Source: Streptosporangiaceae bacterium (lineage in GTDB: Bacteria > Actinomycetota > Actinomycetes > Streptosporangiales > Streptosporangiaceae). Taken from it: 23,029 bases of DNA. Shown in pieces: positions 1 to 6,480 of the stretch. The position numbers and the translations under genes are program-made. The stretch covers positions 1 through 23,029 of the forward strand of contig JASHQP010000552.1 in assembly GCA_030039095.1 (NCBI GenBank), given 5' to 3'. Numbering within the stretch: position 1 is the first letter of the stretch; every line of letters starts with the position of its first letter. The notes under the pieces are model-generated. The model was not told the DNA's origin and made no database searches. It worked only from the letters and a program-made list of their open reading frames with translations.

Positions 1-756
1 CTCGGCGGCGGCCGGGCGCGCACGATCCGGATCCGGGCGGGCCGCGCTGGCCACGTCGCGGTCGAGGTGATCGGCTCCGCGCCCTCGGCCGCCGCCGGCC
101 GTGAGCTGCTCGCCACCGCGCGGCGGCTGCTGAATCTGGACCAGGATCTGTCCGGGTTCTACGCCAGGGCAGCGGCGGATCCCTCGCTCGCGTGGGCGGC
201 GTCGGGAGCAGGCCGGATGCTGCGCAGCCCGACGGTGTTCGAGGACGTGGTGAAGACGATCTGCACCACGAACTGCGCGTGGTCGGCGACGGTCCGCATG
301 GTCACCAGGATCGTCACCGACCTCGGAGACGCGGCGCCGGACGGCGGGCGCGCGTTCCCCGCGCCCGCGGCCCTGGCCGGAGCGGGCGAGGCCTTCTTCC
401 GCGACGGCGTCCGGGCCGGCTACCGGGGCAGGTACCTGCTGCGGCTGGCCACCGACGTCGCGGACGGCACGCTCGACCTGGAAGTACTCCGGGACCACGC
501 CCTGCCCGATCCAGAGGTCATGCAGCGCCTGCTCGCGCTGCCCGGAGTGGGCCCGTACGCTGCGGCGCACGTGATGCTGACGTCGCTGGGGCGCTACCGG
601 CAGCTGATCTTCGACTCGTGGACCAGGCCGACGTACGCGAGGCTGAACGGCCGCAAGGCAACCGACCGCGGCATCGAGCGCCGGTTCCGCAAGTTCGGCG
701 ACTACGCGGGCCTCGCGTTCTGGCTCTACCTGACCCGCGACTGGGTCGACGATTAA
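1..756 (+). CDS. DNA glycosylase, AlkA/OGG-like HhH-GPD family (5' end outside window)
   Basis: The frame is open to the window's left edge, so the gene is cut at its 5' end; about 251 codons are visible, ending in TAA. A GTG at 67 could be an internal start, but the upstream codons still read like protein, so I treat the gene as partial. The visible part has a helical segment starting FEDVVKTICTTNCAW, then the helix-hairpin-helix LPGVGPYAA (window bases about 538-564), followed about 20 residues later by FDSWTR, whose Asp is the likely catalytic residue. This arrangement is that of base-excision-repair glycosylases that remove alkylated or oxidised bases. No FeS-cluster cysteines follow, which argues against the Nth/MutY branch. 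Substrate cannot be told from sequence. The neighbour downstream is ssrA on the other strand, so the genes converge. Confidence 0.8.
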   Translation, partial: LGGGRARTIRIRAGRAGHVAVEVIGSAPSAAAGRELLATARRLLNLDQDLSGFYARAAADPSLAWAASGAGRMLRSPTVFEDVVKTICTTNCAWSATVRMVTRIVTDLGDAAPDGGRAFPAPAALAGAGEAFFRDGVRAGYRGRYLLRLATDVADGTLDLEVLRDHALPDPEVMQRLLALPGVGPYAAAHVMLTSLGRYRQLIFDSWTRPTYARLNGRKATDRGIERRFRKFGDYAGLAFWLYLTRDWVDD

Positions 757-795
757 TCGGGCGGGAGACGACAACCGCCCAGAGAACCTGGAGCC

Positions 796-915
796 ATGGA
801 TTCGTCCTCAGCCGACGGCATCCGCGGCAGCGATGCCGTGCCGTGGGTGCGGCAGATCTTGGCGCTATATGGGGATCTGGACTGCACCTCCAACAATGCT
901 CAGGGTCTCCACTGA
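796..915 (+). CDS. possible small ORF, 39 aa, function unknown
   Basis: An ATG at 796 opens a 39-codon frame ending TGA at 913-915. A GGAG lies just 2 nt before the ATG, which is too close for an efficient ribosome site. The product (MDSSSADGIRGSDAVPWVRQ at its N-terminus) has ordinary protein-like composition but no motif I recognise. It ends only 7 nt from the 3' end of ssrA. It may be a chance ORF, or the remnant of something once inserted at the tmRNA gene. Low confidence that it is expressed. Confidence 0.2.
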   Translation: MDSSSADGIRGSDAVPWVRQILALYGDLDCTSNNAQGLH

Positions 916-922
916 GCACTCT

Positions 923-1294
923 TGGAGGTGGCGGGGGTCGAACCCGCGTCCTTCAGTACCTCACCAGGGCTTCTCCGGGCGCAGCCTGCTCTGCTTATTT
1001 CTCAGCCCCGGCGGTCTCTGCAGGCAAGCCGCCGAACGGGCTCAGCCGCTGTTGGATGTCCCGTCTAGTCCCGCGGCCGGGCCAGACGGTGGATCCTCCT
1101 AGCTGATGCCAGACACCGGGCCGGAGGCGCTCCCGGGCTGACAGCCTCTAAGCTCGCTTAGGCAGCGAGGGCGAGGCGAGTGCGCGTTGAGTTGGCACTT
1201 GTAATTTTGCGGCCACAGGATTTACGAGGTCGTAACCGCAACCCTCGGCCCGCTTCCCCTGGATCAACTACCGAAGTCGAAACCAGTCACCCCC
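923..1294 (-). ncRNA. ssrA: transfer-messenger RNA (tmRNA)
   Basis: tmRNA rescues ribosomes stalled on broken mRNAs by acting first as alanyl-tRNA and then as a short template. On the minus strand the 5' end GGGGGTG (1294-1288) pairs with CACCTCC (930-924) to form the acceptor stem, with a G-T wobble at the third pair. The discriminator A is at 923. The 5' part reads GACTGGTTTCGACTTCG, the tmRNA D-loop signature, and the 3' part carries the T-arm GGGTTCGACCCC. A tag reading frame with its stop lies about 100 nt from the 5' end. CCA is not encoded after base 923 and would have to be added. Its partner gene smpB lies 2.4 kb upstream on the same strand. Mature ends are inferred from stem pairing and could shift by a base. 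Confidence 0.95.
1158..1196 (-). other. tmRNA proteolysis-tag reading frame
   Basis: Aligned by eye to the mycobacterial tmRNA layout, the resume codon is GCC (1196-1194). The frame reads ANSTRTRLALAA and then TAA (1160-1158), so the encoded tag is 12 residues, to which the tmRNA-borne Ala is added in front. The LALAA end is the degradation signal read by ClpXP-type proteases. The tag contains two Arg and no acidic residue, unlike the Asp-containing mycobacterial tags. An earlier GCA at 1211-1209 is in the same frame and could give a longer tag, but the alignment favours GCC. Confidence 0.85.
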
Positions 1295-1311
1295 TCTTGA
1301 GTTGTACTGCG

Positions 1312-1341
1312 ATAGTACCCGACACGTACGTTCCAGTAGAA
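1312..1341 (-). promoter_or_regulatory. candidate ssrA promoter
   Basis: Upstream of ssrA on the minus strand there is a TACTAT hexamer (1317-1312) that fits a -10 box. It lies 17 nt before the mature 5' end, which leaves room for a short leader to be trimmed by RNase P. A weak -35-like TTCTAC (1341-1336) sits 18 nt further upstream. A second possible -10, TACAAC, lies closer to the gene. This is a pattern call only. Confidence 0.35.
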
Positions 1342-1388
1342 CAACGCCGGCGGCTTGGTCATGCCCGCGAGGGGCGCCAGGGCAAGAG

Positions 1389-1435
1389 AAAACCCCCGTG
1401 GGCGCTGGCGGTGGCCGATAGTGCGCCCACGGGGG
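1389..1435 (-). terminator. intrinsic terminator-like hairpin
   Basis: A perfect 13-bp stem (1423-1435 with 1393-1405, 17-nt loop) is followed on the minus strand by TTTTCTCTT (1392 downward). It lies between the PBP-like gene and ssrA, so it should end transcription of the ftsE-ftsX-smpB-PBP operon before the ssrA promoter. Confidence 0.65.
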
Positions 1436-1462
1436 TCGACCGGCAGGGTCGGGGCCGGTCCT

Positions 1463-1543
1463 AAAGCCCGGGCCTCCCCCGAGATGAGGCCCGGTTCTCA
1501 TCACGATGACTGGGCCGCAACCCCCCAAGCGGCACCCCAGTCA
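1463..1543 (-). terminator. two further hairpins 3' of the PBP-like gene
   Basis: Stem A is 9 bp (1468-1476 with 1486-1494) followed on the minus strand by GCTTTAGG. Stem B is 8 bp (1507-1514 with 1536-1543) continued by a 4-bp inner stem (1515-1518 with 1529-1532). Together with the 13-bp hairpin at 1389-1435 they make a stack of three structures in about 155 nt. They may be tandem terminators or mRNA 3'-end stabilisers. The rest of 1295-1610 holds no gene that I can support. Confidence 0.4.
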
Positions 1544-1610
1544 CTAGCTAAGACGCCAACGAGCACCGCTGTGGTTGCTCTCCGTTACCAAAATACGGGC
1601 AACGATACGG

Positions 1611-3722
1611 TCACGATCGCGGCTGCAGTCCGTCCAGGAACTGGCCGGCCAGCGGCGCCGCCGACGTTCCGGCCGACCTGGTCAGCTCGAGCACGGCGAA
1701 GGCGACGTTGCCCTCGAAGCCGACGAACCAGGCCTCCCGCAGCCCAGTCGATCCATACTGGGTGCTCCCCACCTGGCCATAGACCGGTGCGTTTCCCACG
1801 TTCGCCGCCTGGCCGGCGCCGCTGGTGACCGTCGACCGCATCAGCGTCTGCAGCGCGGAGACGACCCGCGGCCCGAACGGAACCGTCGGGGTAAGCCCCG
1901 GGTCGGGCGGGTCGGTCACCAGCGACGGCGGGTGCCACGTCCCCGACTGGACCACCGCGGCCGCGATGGCCATGCCCAGCGGGCTGACCTCGACGCTGCC
2001 GGTTCCGATGGTGTCCTCGGCGAGCTCGGCCTGGTTGCCCGGCGACCGCATGGTCCCGGCGAACGCGCTGAGCGGCAGCTGCCAGGGCTTGCCGAGGCCG
2101 AAGCCTGCCGCGGTCACCTTCAGGTCCTTGCCGGACATGCGCAGCGAGAGGCCGGCGAACGCGGTGGAGCAGGCGTTCGCGAAGTCGGCCTGGAACTTGT
2201 CCTGGTTCGGCACCGGCGGATCGTTCGTGAAGTTCTCCCCGCCGACCGGGTTCGACGAGCTGCACGGGATGGCCGCGTTCACACCGACCTGCCCGGTGTT
2301 CAGCAGCGCCGCCGTGGAAATGATCGTGAACGCCTGGCCGGGCTGATACTTCCCGGACAGGGGCTCGATCACCGGCATCCCGGGCGCGCTGCGGGATGCC
2401 ACGGCGAGCACGTGGCCGGTGGCCGGGGAGATGGCGACGATCGCGGCCGAGTCCCCCACCGACTGCAGCGCCCTGTTCGCGGCCTGCTGCACGCTGGCGC
2501 TGATGGTGGTGCGCACGTCCGTGCCGTCGTGGCCGGTCCAGGTGTGCAGCACGGAAACCACGTGACCGGCGGCGTTCTCGGTGACTACCTCCGTGGTCGG
2601 CATGCCGACGAGCGTGCGCTGGAATGCCGCCTGCAGTCCGGACAGCCCCACGGTGGTGCCCGGCCGGTACGGAATCCCGTCCTCCTGGAGCACCCCGGCC
2701 GCCTCGCTGCCGACCCGGCCGGACACGGCCGAGGCGATGCTGCCGAACAGCCGCTGCCGCTGCCGCTCGATACGCAGACCGGGCACCCGGGCGAGACGGG
2801 CATGAAGACGGTGATAGCGAGCCGGGGTCAGCCTGACCAGCTCGAGGTAGCTGGCGCCCGGCGCCTCCGTGATCCAGCCGAGCAGCTGGCTGGCCGGCAG
2901 CCCGGTGGCCTTGGCCAGGCCGTCGGCGGTGCGATCCGGATCCTTCAGTGTGCCGGGTACGACCCCGACGGTGTAGACGGTGGAGAGCGGCGCGAGCGGC
3001 TTTCCCTCGGCGTCGAGCAGTTGCGCCCGCTGTGGCTCCGAGCTGACCACGGCGAGCCGCAGCCCTGGCCGAAGGCCCGGGGCGATGACGGAAGGACTCC
3101 ACACGACCTTCCAGCCCGAGCCCGCACGGCTCAGGCCGAAGGAGCCGCGGTAGTTCCAGGACTCGCCACCCCGGCCGAGGACGACGGACGCGTCGAACGA
3201 CGCCGAAGCCTTGTTGCCGTGCTGGCTGACGGTCGACATGGCGAGGCTGATGTCGGCGGCACCCACGTCCCGGTAGGCGTCCTGCAACGCCGCGGCGACG
3301 CCAGCCGGAGCGCCGGTCGTCAGCCCGGCAGCGGCAGCGTACTGGCCGTTCTCCCAGTCGAGCAGGAAGGACTGGACGGTGGGCTCGGCCGTCGGCTCGG
3401 GCGTCACCCACCCGAGGGCAAGGCCGATCAGCAGCAGTGCGGTCGCACCGACCGCAGCCACCAGCCGCTTCCGCGACAAGCGCGGGCGAACCCCTCCCAC
3501 CCGTATTTCCCCGGCTCCCCTTTTGCCCACTCGGCCCAGCCGGGCCGCCTCGCCCGCCCTGCCAGCCCGGGCCCCCCTGGCCCGGGTCCCCCTGACGGGC
3601 GTCCCCCTTGCGCCGTTCGTGTCCTCCCCACCCGCAGCTGCGCGCGAGCCCGCCTTGCCCAGCCCCCCCACCCTGGCTGCGGGCTTGCCAGCGTGCGCGC
3701 CTCGGTTATGCGTGCGGACCAT
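1611..3722 (-). CDS. class B PBP-like protein, catalytically degenerate transpeptidase
   Basis: 703 aa, ATG start with CGGAG 9 nt upstream, 14 nt after the smpB stop. Residues 1-86 are a basic, Gly/Ala/Arg-rich cytoplasmic tail; 87-104 are the membrane anchor; about 110-225 look like the NTF2-like (MecA_N) domain; about 235-390 like the PBP dimerisation region; about 400-703 like the transpeptidase fold. The fold is recognisable from flanking text: YQPGQAFTIISTAALL, ACSTAFAGL and VYGQVGSTQYG. In active PBPs these positions read PGSxFK, SxN and KTG. Here the nucleophile Ser463 is Gln, Lys466 is Thr, S517/N519 are Ala/Ser and K650-T651 are Gln-Val. So peptide cross-linking and acylation by beta-lactams are not expected. 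I infer a non-catalytic cell-wall role, perhaps as a partner of the adjacent FtsEX. The frame itself is intact, which argues against a decaying pseudogene. Confidence 0.85.
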   Translation of the reverse strand: MVRTHNRGAHAGKPAARVGGLGKAGSRAAAGGEDTNGARGTPVRGTRARGARAGRAGEAARLGRVGKRGAGEIRVGGVRPRLSRKRLVAAVGATALLLIGLALGWVTPEPTAEPTVQSFLLDWENGQYAAAAGLTTGAPAGVAAALQDAYRDVGAADISLAMSTVSQHGNKASASFDASVVLGRGGESWNYRGSFGLSRAGSGWKVVWSPSVIAPGLRPGLRLAVVSSEPQRAQLLDAEGKPLAPLSTVYTVGVVPGTLKDPDRTADGLAKATGLPASQLLGWITEAPGASYLELVRLTPARYHRLHARLARVPGLRIERQRQRLFGSIASAVSGRVGSEAAGVLQEDGIPYRPGTTVGLSGLQAAFQRTLVGMPTTEVVTENAAGHVVSVLHTWTGHDGTDVRTTISASVQQAANRALQSVGDSAAIVAISPATGHVLAVASRSAPGMPVIEPLSGKYQPGQAFTIISTAALLNTGQVGVNAAIPCSSSNPVGGENFTNDPPVPNQDKFQADFANACSTAFAGLSLRMSGKDLKVTAAGFGLGKPWQLPLSAFAGTMRSPGNQAELAEDTIGTGSVEVSPLGMAIAAAVVQSGTWHPPSLVTDPPDPGLTPTVPFGPRVVSALQTLMRSTVTSGAGQAANVGNAPVYGQVGSTQYGSTGLREAWFVGFEGNVAFAVLELTRSAGTSAAPLAGQFLDGLQPRS

Positions 3723-3736
3723 GGCCCAGCGCTCCG

Positions 3737-4201
3737 CTACCTTCGCCGCCGCAGGGCACGGTCAACCTCTCTGGCAGCGTCCCTGCGCGCGAGGTCATGG
3801 CGCTTGTCATAGGTCCGCTTGCCGCGGGCCAGAGCCAGCTCGACCTTGGCCTTCCCGTCTTTGAAGTACAGCGAAAGGGGGACCAGAGTCAAGCCACGCT
3901 CCGATGTCTCCGCCGCCAGCTTGTCGATCTCCTTGCGGTGCATCAGCAGCTTACGAGTGCGGCGCGGCTCGTGATTGGTCCAACTGCCCTGGGCGTACTC
4001 GGGTATGTGCACGTTGTGTAGCCACACCTCATGGTCGCTGATCTGGGCAAACCCGTCCGCGAGCGAGGCTCTGCCCGCCCGTAGTGATTTCACCTCAGTG
4101 CCGCTGAGCACCAGCCCTGCCTCAAACACGTCCTCGATGTGATATTCGTGTCGTGCGCGGCGGTTCCTGGCTATTACCTTCCTACCCTGCTCGGCTGCCA
4201 C
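3737..4201 (-). CDS. smpB: SsrA-binding protein SmpB
   Basis: 154 aa, normal length for the family. SmpB binds the tRNA-like part of tmRNA, brings it to the empty A site of stalled ribosomes and fills the decoding centre with its C-terminal tail. The family text is clear: [12 protein letters not shown] at the start, [24 protein letters not shown], then [25 protein letters not shown] and the basic tail beginning YDKR. The start is GTG at 4201, preceded by AGGGTAGGAAT, and lies 16 nt after the ftsX stop, so the gene is probably co-transcribed with ftsEX. The stop is TAG. Its RNA partner ssrA is downstream on the same strand beyond the PBP-like gene. Confidence 0.97.
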   Translation of the reverse strand: MAAEQGRKVIARNRRARHEYHIEDVFEAGLVLSGTEVKSLRAGRASLADGFAQISDHEVWLHNVHIPEYAQGSWTNHEPRRTRKLLMHRKEIDKLAAETSERGLTLVPLSLYFKDGKAKVELALARGKRTYDKRHDLARRDAAREVDRALRRRR

Positions 4202-4217
4202 ATTCCTACCCTGCGCG

Positions 4218-5120
4218 TCACACGCGCAGATAACGCCGCAGCGTGAGGAAGGACGTCGCGCCGGTCAGCAGCACACCGAGGATCATCACCAGGAGGATGA
4301 CCTGGATCAGGTCCGTGCTCGTCAACTGCACGTTGAACGGGAAATACTGCTGCAGCGTATCAAGCCACAGCGATTTTACGGCGACGAGCAGGCCCGACGC
4401 CACGAGCCAGCCAATCAGGCCGGCGAGCACGCCCTCCATGAGGAACGGCAGCTGAACGTAGAAGTTGGACGCGCCGACCAGGCGCATGATGCTGGTTTCC
4501 CTGCGCCGGTTGAAGGCCGACAGCCGGATGGTGTTCGCGACCAGCAGCACGGCAGCGATAACCAGGATGATGGCGATAACCACGACCGCGTCCCGCGCCC
4601 CGCCGAGGAGATTGTAGAACCGGTCCAGAATGGCCGCGTTATCGACGATCTGGTCGACGCCGGGCTGCCCGTCGACGCTCTCGGTCACGATCGTGGTGTC
4701 GGCCTGGGTGTTCTTGAGCCGCACCTCGAAGGAGTTGGGGATCTCGTCCGGGGTGACCGAGTTCACCATCGACGGGAACTCCGACTTGAACTGCGAGTAC
4801 GCGGCCGTCTGCGACACGTAGGTCACGCTCGCGACCTGGGGCAGCCCGGCCAGCGTCTGGTGGATCGACGCCAGCTCGGTGGCGGTGACCGGGCCGTTCT
4901 TGGTGCACTGCGGGCTCGAACTGCTCTTCGTGCACAGGTAGACGGAGAGCTGGACCCGCCCCTGCCAGAAGGTCCTGGTGTCGTTGACCTGCTTGACGAA
5001 CAGCAGCCCGGTGCCGAGCAGCGACAGGCTGATCGCCACCACGACAACCAGGGCGATGGTCATCGTCAGGTTCCGCCTGAGGCCGATCCACACCTCATGG
5101 AAGACAAACTGCGCGCGCAT
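4218..5120 (-). CDS. ftsX: cell division protein FtsX
   Basis: 300 aa. FtsX is the membrane subunit of the FtsEX complex, an ABC-type switch that activates periplasmic peptidoglycan hydrolases during division. Four membrane helices are visible at about 20-42, 175-197, 222-248 and 270-290. The external domain (about 44-172) lies between helices 1 and 2, as in the family, and carries a Cys63-Cys72 pair in [12 protein letters not shown] that could form a disulfide. The cytoplasmic [15 protein letters not shown] segment is the conserved coupling region of FtsX/MacB-type permeases. ATG start with GAGGGG upstream; 35 nt separate it from ftsE. No hydrolase gene of the usual NlpC/P60 or M23 type lies next to it; the neighbour two genes on is the dead PBP-like protein. 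Confidence 0.96.
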   Translation of the reverse strand: MRAQFVFHEVWIGLRRNLTMTIALVVVVAISLSLLGTGLLFVKQVNDTRTFWQGRVQLSVYLCTKSSSSPQCTKNGPVTATELASIHQTLAGLPQVASVTYVSQTAAYSQFKSEFPSMVNSVTPDEIPNSFEVRLKNTQADTTIVTESVDGQPGVDQIVDNAAILDRFYNLLGGARDAVVVIAIILVIAAVLLVANTIRLSAFNRRRETSIMRLVGASNFYVQLPFLMEGVLAGLIGWLVASGLLVAVKSLWLDTLQQYFPFNVQLTSTDLIQVILLVMILGVLLTGATSFLTLRRYLRV

Positions 5121-5155
5121 TGTCGCTGGCCCCTCGGTAGTCCGCGCCTGGCCGG

Positions 5156-5845
5156 TCAGTAGGCCTGGCCGTAAACCCCGCGCGACTGGTCGCGCACCAC
5201 CTTGCCGTATTCGAGCTCGATGACGCGCTTGCGCATGGAGTCCACGATCGCCGCATCGTGCGTGGCCATGACGACCGTAGTACCGGTCCGGTTGATGCGG
5301 TCGAGAACTTTCATGATTCCGATCGATGTCGCCGGGTCGATGTTGCCCGTTGGCTCGTCGGCCAGCAGGATCATCGGCCTGTTCACGAACGCGCGAGCCA
5401 TCGCCACGCGCTGCTGTTCGCCACCGGAAAGCTCGTCGGGCATCCGGTCCCGCTTCCCCTCGAGGCCGACGAGGTCGATCACCTCGGGCACGACCTTGCG
5501 GATGAAGCGCCTTGGCTTGCCGATGACCTCCAGCGCGAAGGCGATGTTCTGGTAGACGTTCTTGCTCGGCAGCAGCCGGAAGTCCTGGAAGACACAGCCG
5601 ATCCTGCGGCGCAGGTGCGGCACCTTCCAGTTGGTGAGCCGCGCGAGATCCCGGCCGGCGACGTGAATTCTGCCCTCGGTCGGGCGCTCTTCCTTGAGCA
5701 CCAGCCGCAGGAACGTCGACTTGCCGGAGCCTGACGGCCCGACAAGGAAGACGAACTCGCCCTTTTCAACGTCAAGCGTGATGCTCTCCAGGGCGGGGCG
5801 GCTCTGATTCGCGTACGTCTTGGTCACATTGTCGAAGTGGATCAC
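5156..5845 (-). CDS. ftsE: cell division ATP-binding protein FtsE
   Basis: 229 aa, the standard FtsE length. It is the cytoplasmic ATPase that drives FtsX. Walker [10 protein letters not shown] is at 36-44, Q-loop FQDFRLL at about 86-92, signature LSGGEQQR at 139-146, Walker [10 protein letters not shown] at 160-168 and the H-loop His at 196. The start is GTG at 5845; the Shine-Dalgarno match before it is weak (GATGGG), so a leaderless or weakly initiated message is possible. First gene of the ftsE-ftsX-smpB-PBP operon and divergent from the small Cys-rich gene at 6000. It ends in TGA. Confidence 0.97.
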   Translation of the reverse strand: MIHFDNVTKTYANQSRPALESITLDVEKGEFVFLVGPSGSGKSTFLRLVLKEERPTEGRIHVAGRDLARLTNWKVPHLRRRIGCVFQDFRLLPSKNVYQNIAFALEVIGKPRRFIRKVVPEVIDLVGLEGKRDRMPDELSGGEQQRVAMARAFVNRPMILLADEPTGNIDPATSIGIMKVLDRINRTGTTVVMATHDAAIVDSMRKRVIELEYGKVVRDQSRGVYGQAY

Positions 5846-5999
5846 GGGCCCATCACACGCGCTAGACGAGTTACGGACTGCCGGCCATGGCGCTAATCGC
5901 GCCCCGGGTTGGCCATCGGACAGTCTAGGGGGGAAACTGGCTTAGAACGTCCAACATCGTCGAAGTGACCGGGTAGGCGCCGGCCCGGAGGGACCCAAG
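5846..5999. promoter_or_regulatory. divergent intergenic region, ftsE / small membrane gene
   Basis: These 154 nt must carry promoters for both directions. A perfect 5-bp inverted repeat (GGCGC, 5-nt spacer, GCGCC) occupies 5889-5903 and could be an operator. GGAGGG at 5987-5992 is the ribosome site for the gene at 6000. I see no convincing -35/-10 pair. Confidence 0.3.
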
Positions 6000-6185
6000 A
6001 TGAGTTGCGAGCACCTGATCTGCGCCCAGTGCGCTGGACCGGTGGCCGAAGGCCGGTGCCCGGTTTGCGCCGCGGCGCGGGCCCGGATGCACCACCACGC
6101 CGGGCCCGGCATGACGCTGCCACTGGTGGCCGCGGCGCTGATCGCGCTGCTGCTGATGATGCTGGCCCTGCACCTGGCGCACTGA
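6000..6185 (+). CDS. small Cys-rich (zinc-ribbon-like) single-pass membrane protein
   Basis: 61 aa with a strong start: GGAGGG 7 nt before the ATG. The N-terminal 25 residues contain Cys at 3, 8, 11, 20 and 23. The CAQC and CPVC pairs separated by 8 residues look like a short zinc ribbon. A short His-rich linker (HHHAGPG) follows, then one hydrophobic helix at about 39-58 and a two-residue tail. I expect a tail-anchored protein with the metal knuckle in the cytoplasm, but orientation is not certain. From memory similar tiny proteins sit near ftsE/prfB in other actinomycetes, though I cannot confirm this. Function unknown. Confidence 0.75.
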   Translation: MSCEHLICAQCAGPVAEGRCPVCAAARARMHHHAGPGMTLPLVAAALIALLLMMLALHLAH

Positions 6186-6480
6186 CGCGTCTGCCCAGGT
6201 AGGGCGGCCGGCTCTCTGGAATCATGGCCGCTACGCCCCGGGCAGGCCCGGCTACGCACGGCGGTGACTCGCGGTCACGGCCGGAGTTACAGTCACGCGC
6301 ACATCACAAAAGCATCCCAGCCTGGGACTATTCCTACTGTTGCACTGGACCGCACACGTCTCGGCGTGCTGGGGTTGGGCGATATCGATCACATGGCGTG
6401 ACGCCGGCGGTAGCCCCTTTCGGAACTGGGGCCCGTCGGTATTGCCGTCTCGGCCCTAGCGCCCGGAAGGAATCCCAGAT
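6186..6480 (+). promoter_or_regulatory. upstream region of the solute-binding lipoprotein
   Basis: No gene is supported here. Two operator-like palindromes are present: GTGAC-5 nt-GTCAC (6264-6278) and TCCCAG-C-CTGGGA (6315-6327). The stretch around 6300-6350 is less GC-rich than its surroundings, as promoters often are, but I cannot fix a -35/-10 pair. AAGGAA about 8 nt before the ATG at 6481 is the ribosome site. Confidence 0.35.

Noticed and set aside
1440..1560. Possible tRNA or riboswitch between ssrA and the PBP-like gene
   Set aside because: The hairpins do not make a cloverleaf, there is no T-arm signature, and they lie 3' of one gene and upstream of an RNA gene, which fits terminators better.
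1611..3722. PBP-like gene as a pseudogene
   Set aside because: There is no stop or frameshift in 703 codons, the start has a ribosome site, and residues around the lost motifs are well conserved; a maintained non-catalytic protein fits better.
1575..3812. 745-codon open frame on the plus strand
   Set aside because: It is the antisense shadow of the PBP-like gene; composition is Arg/Gly/Pro/His-rich with no domain, as expected from high-GC third-position bias.
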